The translations under genes and the position numbers were made by a program. A DNA stretch of 10,644 nt from an uncultured Desulfuromonas sp. (GTDB lineage Bacteria > Desulfobacterota > Desulfuromonadia > Desulfuromonadales > Trichloromonadaceae), in the NCBI GenBank assembly GCA_937982495.1, contig CALJLX010000251.1:1-10644 (forward strand), read 5' to 3'. A model generated the notes under the pieces. The model was not told where the DNA came from. It searched no databases and saw only the letters and a program-made list of their open reading frames with translations. Shown piece after piece: positions 5,666 to 10,644 of the stretch. How positions within the stretch are numbered: position 1 is the first letter of the stretch; the number at the start of each line of letters is the position of its first letter.

Positions 5666-7579
5666 CTACTTTTCGAAATAGGTGTAGCCTTGCAGGCTGG
5701 CGGAAAATTCGTTGAGGATCTGCTGCCGCTCCTCGACCCGGATGCGTTTCTCGCGCACCGCCACCTCGGCGATGGCGCGGAAATTCTCGAAAAGGGCCTG
5801 GGTGTTGTATTCGACGTAGCTGAGGACGTCGGCGATGCTGTCGCCGCTGATCTCCTTCATGACGTCGTAACTGCCGTCCTCGTTGATGCGCACACTGACG
5901 ATGTTGGTGTCGCCGAGCAGGTTGTGCAGGTCGCCCAGCGTCTCCTGGTAGGCACCGACGAGAAAGACGCCGAGCAGGTACTCCTCGTCCGGGTTGACGG
6001 CATGCAGCGGCAGGGTCGGCCGTACCCCGCGGCCGGTGATGAAGGTGTCGACCTTGCCGTCGCTGTCGCAGGTCAGGTCGGCGATAATCGCCTCGCGGGT
6101 CGGCGCCTCGCCGTTGCGATGCAACGGGACGATGGGGAAAATCTGGTTGATCGCCCAGGTGTCCGGCAGCGACTGAAAGACGCTGAAATTGCCGTAGTAG
6201 ATGTCCGACAGGCTCTGGCGCAGCCCTTCGAGGCCGGCGGGGATCTCGTCGAGGCCGTCGATGCGCGCGGCGATGGCCTGGGCCAGGGCCAGAAAGATAT
6301 TTTCCGACAGTGAGCGTTCGCGCAGGCTGATGTGGCCCTGGCGGAAAAGATCGCGAATCTGTCCGCGGATGGCCAGGGCTTCGGTGTAGCGGTCGGCGAG
6401 GTTGTGGTCCTCGATGTCCTCGCACAGATCGAAGAGATGGCGCAGGCGTTTGTGGCTCCCTTCGGGCAGGGTCTCGGGGAGGGAGACGGCCTCGAAGTGC
6501 ATGACGTCGAGGATGTTGAACATCAGCACCGAGGAAAAGGCGACGGTCGCCCTTCCCGATTCGGTGACGATGTGCGGATGCTTGATCCCCTGGACGTCGA
6601 GGGTGGCGCGAATGACGTCGATGATGGCGCGGCAGTAATCGGCCAGGTCGTAGTTGCGCGAATGGGGATGAATGCTCTGGCTGCCGAGATAGTCGACGGC
6701 CAGGCCGCCGCCGAAGTCGAGGTAGCCCATGGGCGCCCCTTCCTTGACCAGCGCCGCGTAGTAGCGGCAGGCCTCCAGCACCCCGGCGCGGATGTCGGCG
6801 AGGTTGGGGATCTGCGAGCCGAGATGGCAGTGGAGCAGTTGCAGGCAGTCGATCATCCCCAGGTCGTTGAGCTTTTCGAAGACCTCGATGAGCTGGGTCG
6901 AGCTGAGGCCGAAGCTGCTGCGGTCGCCGCTCGATTCCGTCCACTGGCCGCCGACCTTGGCGTAAACCTTGGCCCGGGCGCCGATCAAGGGGCGCACGCC
7001 GAGGGCGCGGCTGCGGGCGATGACGATGTCCAGTTCCGCCGGCGATTCGATGACGAAGAAGCAGCGGTAGCCGAGGCGGGTGGCGCGCAGGCCGAGATCG
7101 ATGAACTCCTCGTCCTTGTAGCCGTTGCAGATGAGCAGGGCGCCCGGTTGCAGGGAAGCCATGGCCAGCACCAGTTCGGCCTTGCTCCCGGCTTCGAGGC
7201 CGTGGCCGTAGCGGGCGCCGAAGCGGGTGATCTCTTCGATGACGTGGCTCTGCTGATTGACCTTGACCGGAAAGACCCCCCGGTATTCCCCCTGGTAACC
7301 CTTTTCGGCGATGGCCTCGCGGAAGGTTTCGTTGAGGAAGATGATGCGGGCGTCGAGCAGGTTCTCGATGCGCAAGAGCACCGGCATGGCGTGATCGCGC
7401 TGGGCGATGCCCCGGGCGATTTCCATGAGCGAGACCGCGACCTCGCCGCTGGGGAATTTCACCTTGACCGTGACGTCGCCGTTGGCGTCCATATCGAAAA
7501 ACCCGGCGCCCCAGCGCCGGATGCCATAAAGTTCCGAGGACTTTTCCACCGTCCAGCGGGATGTGGTGCGAGGATTCAT
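5666..7579 (-). CDS. speA: Biosynthetic arginine decarboxylase (SpeA)
   Basis: SpeA is a PLP enzyme that converts arginine to agmatine, the first step of the arginine route to putrescine. The 637 residues fit the usual ~630-660. The start WTVEKSSELYGIRRWGAGFF (9-28) is the family hallmark. VFPVKVNQ (102-109) places the PLP-binding lysine at Lys106. LHCHLGSQIPN (249-259) and LDFGGG (287-292) follow in the alanine-racemase-like barrel. CDSDGK (504-509) carries the catalytic Cys504, and a C-terminal helical domain completes the protein. The frame stays open to 7714 into speE, but the family N-terminus begins at the ATG at 7579, so this is chosen. Its ribosome site is weak (AAGAAAG, about 9 nt upstream), so translation may depend partly on ribosomes arriving from speE, 67 bp upstream. 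A strong terminator ends the operon. No agmatinase or agmatine deiminase is in the window. Confidence 0.95.
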   Translation of the reverse strand: MNPRTTSRWTVEKSSELYGIRRWGAGFFDMDANGDVTVKVKFPSGEVAVSLMEIARGIAQRDHAMPVLLRIENLLDARIIFLNETFREAIAEKGYQGEYRGVFPVKVNQQSHVIEEITRFGARYGHGLEAGSKAELVLAMASLQPGALLICNGYKDEEFIDLGLRATRLGYRCFFVIESPAELDIVIARSRALGVRPLIGARAKVYAKVGGQWTESSGDRSSFGLSSTQLIEVFEKLNDLGMIDCLQLLHCHLGSQIPNLADIRAGVLEACRYYAALVKEGAPMGYLDFGGGLAVDYLGSQSIHPHSRNYDLADYCRAIIDVIRATLDVQGIKHPHIVTESGRATVAFSSVLMFNILDVMHFEAVSLPETLPEGSHKRLRHLFDLCEDIEDHNLADRYTEALAIRGQIRDLFRQGHISLRERSLSENIFLALAQAIAARIDGLDEIPAGLEGLRQSLSDIYYGNFSVFQSLPDTWAINQIFPIVPLHRNGEAPTREAIIADLTCDSDGKVDTFITGRGVRPTLPLHAVNPDEEYLLGVFLVGAYQETLGDLHNLLGDTNIVSVRINEDGSYDVMKEISGDSIADVLSYVEYNTQALFENFRAIAEVAVREKRIRVEERQQILNEFSASLQGYTYFEK

Positions 7580-7646
7580 GGCGATGAACTTTCTTAAGTC
7601 AAGGGGCTGAAAAGAAAAGGGCGGAAACGACAGGAACAGGCCGCCT

Positions 7647-8495
7647 TCAGCGCGCGGCGATGTTCTCCCGGACGAAGGTCGGCAGCATGAAGGCGCCGAC
7701 ATGGAGATCTTCATTGTAGTAACGGGTGGCGAAGGTCCGGTTTTTGATCCGCGTCCGGTCGATGTCGCGCAGCGGGTGGCGGGTTTTGCCGGCGAAGGCG
7801 AAGCTCCACATCCCGCTCGGGTAGGTGGGGATGAAGGCCTGATACATTTCGACGATGGGAAAGACCGCCCGCAGGTTGGCGTACAGCGTCCGCTGCAACT
7901 CCCCCTGGTAAAAGGGGGATTCGCTCTGGGCGACGAGAATGCCGTCCTCGTTGAGCGCCCCCTGGGCCAGGCGGTAGAAATCTTCCTCGAAAAGGCCGGC
8001 GGCGGGTCCCACCGGATCGGTGGAATCGACCAGAATCACGTCGAAGGCGTCCCGCTGCTCGCGCAGGTAGGCGACGCCGTCGAGCGGTCGTATTTCGACC
8101 CGGGGATTGCGGCCGTCGATCTCGCAGGCCATGGCGGGGAGAAACTCGACGGCCTTGGCGATGAGCAACTCGTCGATCTCGCAGAGCACCACCCGTTCCA
8201 CCGACTCATGCTTGAGGATCTCGCGGATGGCGCCGCCGTCGCCGCCGCCGATCATCAGCACCCGGCGGGGGTGCGGGTGGGTGAAGAGGGCGGGATGGAC
8301 GAGCATTTCATGATAGATGAAACCGTCCCGTTCGGTGATCATGACCAGCCCGTCGAGGAGCAGGACCCGCCCGTATTCGGGGGTTTCGACGATATCCAGG
8401 CGCTGGTATTCACTCTCCCCGGAAAAGAGGGTTTTCGTCACTTTCAGCGTCAGGCCGGCATGTTCCGAGTGTTTTTCGGTCAACCAGAGATCCAT
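7647..8495 (-). CDS. speE: Spermidine synthase (SpeE, polyamine aminopropyltransferase)
   Basis: SpeE transfers the aminopropyl group of decarboxylated S-adenosylmethionine to putrescine, giving spermidine and methylthioadenosine. From the chosen start the protein has 282 residues, the usual size. A short N-terminal beta domain (about 1-60) precedes FIYHEMLVHPAL (59-70) and the Rossmann nucleotide motif MIGGGDGG (81-88). Next come CEIDE (105-109) for the nucleoside and VDSTDP (156-161) with the catalytic aspartates. QSESPFYQ (190-197) and PTYPSGMW (223-230) are also conserved family stretches. The ATG at 8495 is preferred over that at 8501: GAAGGA lies 5 nt before the former but abuts the latter. 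It is the first gene of an operon with speA, behind a good sigma-70 promoter and a leader of about 113 nt with a predicted hairpin. The cognate speD is not in the window. Confidence 0.95.
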   Translation of the reverse strand: MDLWLTEKHSEHAGLTLKVTKTLFSGESEYQRLDIVETPEYGRVLLLDGLVMITERDGFIYHEMLVHPALFTHPHPRRVLMIGGGDGGAIREILKHESVERVVLCEIDELLIAKAVEFLPAMACEIDGRNPRVEIRPLDGVAYLREQRDAFDVILVDSTDPVGPAAGLFEEDFYRLAQGALNEDGILVAQSESPFYQGELQRTLYANLRAVFPIVEMYQAFIPTYPSGMWSFAFAGKTRHPLRDIDRTRIKNRTFATRYYNEDLHVGAFMLPTFVRENIAAR

Positions 8496-8556
8496 GGGCA
8501 TCCTTCGCGAGAGGAAATCGCCGAGGAGGTGAAAGACTTCCCAACAGTAACAAGAA

Positions 8557-8611
8557 CCGGCCGAGACATCAATCCCAACGGTGGCGGAGCGTTTTTTCGC
8601 GTCTCGGCCGG
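8557..8611 (-). promoter_or_regulatory. 11-bp inverted repeat forming a 5' leader hairpin of speE mRNA
   Basis: CCGGCCGAGAC (8557-8567) and GTCTCGGCCGG (8601-8611) are perfect complements separated by 33 nt. The speE promoter predicts a start near 8608, so the mRNA would begin almost exactly with one arm and form an 8-9 bp terminal stem, about 60 nt before the ribosome site. Downstream the leader carries CACCTCCT (minus strand 8531-8524), and TCCT (8515-8512) can pair with the AGGA of the speE ribosome site (8504-8501). This could affect mRNA stability or translation, or the repeat could be a DNA operator. I do not recognise a known riboswitch class. Confidence 0.5.
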
Positions 8612-8614
8612 GGG

Positions 8615-8642
8615 ATTATAACGCCAACTTCCCATGGGTCAA
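8615..8642 (-). promoter_or_regulatory. Sigma-70 promoter of speE-speA
   Basis: On the minus strand, TTGACC (8642-8637) is followed by a 16-nt spacer and a perfect TATAAT (8620-8615). This matches 11 of 12 consensus positions. The start should be near 8608, giving a 5' leader of about 113 nt. Its -35 is 36 bp from the -35 of the divergent proC promoter. Confidence 0.8.
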
Positions 8643-8678
8643 TGGTTTTTTCATCCTTGGACGAATGCGGCGCGAACC

Positions 8679-8707
8679 TTGACAGGATCGGGGCTTTTCG
8701 CTTTACT
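8679..8707 (+). promoter_or_regulatory. Sigma-70 promoter of proC
   Basis: A perfect TTGACA (8679-8684) with an ideal 17-nt spacer leads to TTTACT (8702-8707), four of six to the -10 consensus. Transcription would start near 8714, giving a short leader of about 32 nt with an AAGGAAGG ribosome site before the ATG at 8746. Confidence 0.7.
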
Positions 8708-8716
8708 GGAAAAGCC
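8692..8716. promoter_or_regulatory. Operator-like inverted repeat centred on the proC -10 box
   Basis: GGCTTTTC (8692-8699) and GAAAAGCC (8709-8716) form a perfect 8-bp inverted repeat with a 9-nt centre that contains the proC -10 box (8702-8707). Most of it lies upstream of the predicted start, so a DNA-binding site is more likely than an RNA hairpin. The regulator is unknown. Confidence 0.45.
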
Positions 8717-8745
8717 TCGTTGACGACGAAAGGAAGGCTTGAATC

Positions 8746-9555
8746 ATGGAGAAAATCGACAAAATCGGATTCATCGGCGGCGGCAACATGGCCGAGGCCA
8801 TCATCAAGGGCCTGATCGGCGGCGCCTTTCCCACGGCGCGGCTGCTGGTCGCCGAACCGAGCGACGAACGGCGGCGCTTGCTGGAGGACCGCTACGGCGT
8901 CCGCGTGATCAGCGACAACCGGGAACTGGTCGGGGCTTGCGACCTGCTGGTGCTGGCGGTCAAGCCCCAGGCGCGGGAGGCGGCGCTGGCCGGACTCGCC
9001 GAACTCTTCAGCGACGACAAGCTGCTGATTTCCATTCTCGCCGGGGTCGACACCCTTGAACTGGAGCGGCTGCTCGGTGGGCCGCGCCGCATCATCCGCG
9101 CCATGCCCAATACCCCGGCCCTGGTCGGCGCCGGCGCCACTGCCCTCTGTTCCGGCCGCCACGCCCGCGCCGCCGATCTGCGCACCGCCCAGCACCTGTT
9201 CGAGACGACCGGGATCGTCCAACTCGTCGAGGAAGGACAGATGGATGCCGTCACCGGGCTTTCCGGCTCGGGTCCGGCCTATGTCTTCACCATCATCGAG
9301 GCCCTGGCCGACGGCGGCGTCCTCCAGGGCCTGCCCCGGCATACGGCAGTGATGCTGGCGACCCAGACCCTGCTTGGCGCCGCGCGCATGGTCAAGGAGA
9401 GTGGCGAACATCCGGCGGTGTTGCGGGACAAGGTCTGCTCCCCCGGCGGCACCACCATCGCCGCCGTTCAGGCCCTCGAAGAAGGCGGCCTGCGGGCGAC
9501 CCTGATGGAGGCCGTGGCCCGGGCCACGGAGCGGTCGCGGGAGTTGGGCGGGTAG
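8746..9555 (+). CDS. proC: Pyrroline-5-carboxylate reductase (ProC)
   Basis: ProC reduces 1-pyrroline-5-carboxylate to proline with NAD(P)H, the last step of proline synthesis in the cytoplasm. The 269 residues match the family. The N-terminal Rossmann fold has IGFIGGGNMAEAI (7-19). VKPQ (72-75) and RAMPNTPALVGAGATAL (118-134) are the usual cofactor and active-site segments. The helical dimerisation domain holds TGLSGSGPAYVF (170-181) and the signature DKVCSPGGTTIAA (228-240). The ATG at 8746 is preceded by AAGGAAGG about 9 nt upstream. It is a single-gene unit with its own promoter and a strong terminator, divergent from the speE-speA operon. An 8-bp inverted repeat around its -10 suggests regulation. 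Confidence 0.96.
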   Translation: MEKIDKIGFIGGGNMAEAIIKGLIGGAFPTARLLVAEPSDERRRLLEDRYGVRVISDNRELVGACDLLVLAVKPQAREAALAGLAELFSDDKLLISILAGVDTLELERLLGGPRRIIRAMPNTPALVGAGATALCSGRHARAADLRTAQHLFETTGIVQLVEEGQMDAVTGLSGSGPAYVFTIIEALADGGVLQGLPRHTAVMLATQTLLGAARMVKESGEHPAVLRDKVCSPGGTTIAAVQALEEGGLRATLMEAVARATERSRELGG

Positions 9556-9600
9556 GTCTGGAGGAGTGAGGTGGTACGCTCCATTCATGCTGAAATCAAT

Positions 9601-9631
9601 AAAAAGGGCCGGTCGGTGACCGGCCTTTTTT
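9601..9631. terminator. Bidirectional intrinsic terminator between proC and gspN
   Basis: A 14-bp stem with one G-T pair (9601-9614 with 9618-9631) has a GGT loop. Its core is GGCCGGTC/GACCGGCC. Six Ts end the plus-strand copy and five As begin it, so the minus-strand copy also ends in Ts. It lies 45 nt after the proC stop and overlaps the gspN stop codon (9632-9630), so it can end both convergent transcripts. Confidence 0.9.
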
Positions 9632-10532
9632 AATTCAGGCGGGGGCGGGCGAGGGTGCCGGAGAGGCGCAAGGTGAGACTGCCGTCGGGGGCGGGGGGGA
9701 CGAGGACGCTGAGGAGTTCCCGTAACTGTCCGTCCATCTCCCCCGTGGTTTTCAGATTCAGGGTCAGATTCATCCGGCTGGCGGGGAGCTGGTCGGCGAG
9801 GAGCAAGGAGCCGCCGCCGGTTCCGACGAGGTGGCCGTCACGGGCTTCCAGGCGTTCGATCTTGAAGGCTTTGCCCTGGCCGACGCCGACCAGCTCCAGG
9901 GTCCCCAGTTCCAGATGGTCGCTGTTCGAGCCGAAGGCGCTCAGGCCGGTGAGACGTACCCCGGTCAGGCTCAGGAGCAGACGGTTGTCGCTCCCGTCCC
10001 GAGGGGGCCAGCGGCCCGCGAAAGACCCCCGAGTCAGGGTCCCCTCGACCGCCAGTTGGGAATTCTCCAGCAGTGGGAAGACAAGGTGCAGGTCGCGCAA
10101 ATTCAGAACGAGCTCGCCATCGCGGCGGGCGGAGCCTTGAGCCTCCCCACCGAGCAATCGGGCGGAAAAGCGCAGACCGGGATTGCCGCCAAGGAGCGAA
10201 TGCCAGAAGGGAGCGGCGCCGATATCCTGGGCCGTGATCGTCATGTTTGGCTGGACCAGGCTCAAGGTGCCGGCGCGCACGCCGAGGGCGAGGGGAAGGC
10301 GCGGGGACAGTCCTTCGAGATCCAGGTGCCCCTGACCGTGCAGCTGGGTGTTCGCTACCTGTTCCAGGCGCGTCTCCAGGGCCGAAGCGGGAAACCAGAT
10401 CAGCAGGCCCGCGAGCCAGCCGCCCAGCAGCACCGGCAGGGCCAGAAACAGCATCCCCCAGGGACCGCGCCCGTTACCGTTAGGCTGTCCGCCGCCGGCC
10501 GGGCGACGCCAGGATGGAATGTGTGGTTTCAT
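9630..10532 (-). CDS. gspN: Type II secretion system protein GspN-like
   Basis: This 300-residue protein has the layout of the accessory type II secretion protein GspN found in Desulfuromonadales-type systems. A cytoplasmic Pro/Gly-rich tail (1-25) is followed by one hydrophobic segment (about 27-47). A periplasmic domain of repeated short beta-strands then runs to the end; in one stretch, LNLKTTGEMDGQLRELLSVL (258-277) is followed by GSLTLRLSGTLARP (284-297). GspN is thought to sit in the inner membrane near the GspC/L/M assembly. I see no catalytic residues. The ATG at 10532 overlaps the stop of the upstream gene (ATGA), and GGAAGAAG lies just before it, so the pair is translationally coupled. 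It appears to be the last gene of its operon because a terminator overlaps its stop codon. The family is divergent, so identification rests on layout and context. Confidence 0.75.
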   Translation of the reverse strand: MKPHIPSWRRPAGGGQPNGNGRGPWGMLFLALPVLLGGWLAGLLIWFPASALETRLEQVANTQLHGQGHLDLEGLSPRLPLALGVRAGTLSLVQPNMTITAQDIGAAPFWHSLLGGNPGLRFSARLLGGEAQGSARRDGELVLNLRDLHLVFPLLENSQLAVEGTLTRGSFAGRWPPRDGSDNRLLLSLTGVRLTGLSAFGSNSDHLELGTLELVGVGQGKAFKIERLEARDGHLVGTGGGSLLLADQLPASRMNLTLNLKTTGEMDGQLRELLSVLVPPAPDGSLTLRLSGTLARPRLN

Positions 10533-10644
10533 TGGCTTCTTCCGTAGGCGGCGACGGTCAGCACCGAATCGAGGCGGCGTTTATCGTCGAAGCGGGTTTT
10601 GATGCGCAGGCTCTTGACCTGCAAGGGGGATTCGGCGGTTTCCA
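10529..10644 (-). CDS. gspM: Type II secretion GspM-like protein, C-terminal fragment
   Basis: Only the last 37 codons are in the window; the gene enters from the right edge. The visible end, including SPLQVKSLRIKTRFDD and LDSVLTVAAYG, resembles the beta-strand-rich, ferredoxin-like periplasmic end of GspM/PilO-type inner-membrane assembly proteins. The stop codon overlaps the gspN start by 4 bp, as expected of a coupled secretion operon. GspM would be an inner-membrane scaffold protein that partners GspL. With so little sequence the family call leans on gspN being next to it. Confidence 0.55.
   Translation of the reverse strand, partial: ETAESPLQVKSLRIKTRFDDKRRLDSVLTVAAYGRSQ

Noticed and set aside
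5313..6944. A 543-codon minus-strand open frame crossing from speA into the flavoprotein gene
   Set aside because: The product is an Arg/Pro-rich out-of-frame translation that overlaps two well-supported genes and runs through the speA terminator.
6332..7597. A 421-codon plus-strand open frame opposite speA
   Set aside because: It is an antisense shadow: low-complexity Asp/Val/Ala-rich product, no motif, and SpeA motifs are intact on the other strand.
7580..7714. A longer SpeA N-terminus beginning at 7714
   Set aside because: The extra 45 residues overlap the end of speE and do not look like the family. SpeA proteins begin close to the WTVEKS motif, which fits the ATG at 7579.
8569..9588. 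A 339-codon minus-strand open frame opposite proC
   Set aside because: It is antisense to a strongly supported gene, has no motif, and overlaps the proC and speE promoters.

Overview
The window is about 10.6 kb of GC-rich, densely packed bacterial chromosome. It looks like ordinary core metabolism rather than a mobile or accessory island: I see no transposase, integrase, phage gene, tRNA, rRNA, CRISPR array or long repeat. Several features together suggest a Desulfuromonadales/Geobacter-like anaerobe (former Deltaproteobacteria). These are a two-component 2-oxoacid:acceptor oxidoreductase with fused gamma-alpha chain, a ~650-residue aconitase of the 'Aquifex type', a stand-alone ferritin-like diiron protein, a Cys-rich flavoprotein, and a type II secretion GspM/GspN end. 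This lineage call is inference from gene content.

Layout from left to right. (1) Positions 1-1780, minus strand: the start of the beta subunit and the complete alpha subunit of a 2-oxoacid:acceptor oxidoreductase, with alpha first and the two overlapping at ATGA. (2) Positions 1781-2331: a divergent promoter region, a 71-residue Cys-containing small protein on the plus strand with its own terminator, then a candidate promoter. (3) Positions 2332-4861, plus strand: a ferritin-like diiron protein followed after 52 bp by aconitase. (4) Positions 4934-5509, minus strand: an Isf-like flavoprotein with an inverted repeat around its -10 box. (5) Positions 5600-8642, minus strand: a polyamine operon, speE (spermidine synthase) then speA (arginine decarboxylase). 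It has a good sigma-70 promoter, a structured leader and a terminator. (6) Positions 8679-9631, plus strand: divergent proC with its own promoter, an operator-like inverted repeat and a terminator shared with the convergent gene. (7) Positions 9630-10644, minus strand: gspN and the end of a gspM-like gene of a type II secretion system.

How the genes work together. The oxidoreductase and aconitase are both central-carbon (TCA-type) Fe-S enzymes and lie on divergent transcripts with the small protein and the diiron protein between them. The diiron protein may handle iron or peroxide for the Fe-S enzymes, but this is only suggested by adjacency. SpeA makes agmatine and SpeE makes spermidine from putrescine. 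The agmatine-to-putrescine step and the decarboxylated-SAM supply (SpeD) are not in the window. ProC completes proline synthesis.

The most unusual sequence-level observation is in the aconitase. The conserved GSCTNSS-type motif, whose Cys normally ligates the [4Fe-4S] cluster, reads GSSVNSS here, while the CxxC pair and the rest of the active site are intact. Other items worth checking are inverted repeats placed on promoter elements of proC, speE and the flavoprotein, and the uncharacterised 71-residue protein. I found no clear evidence of a new multi-gene system.
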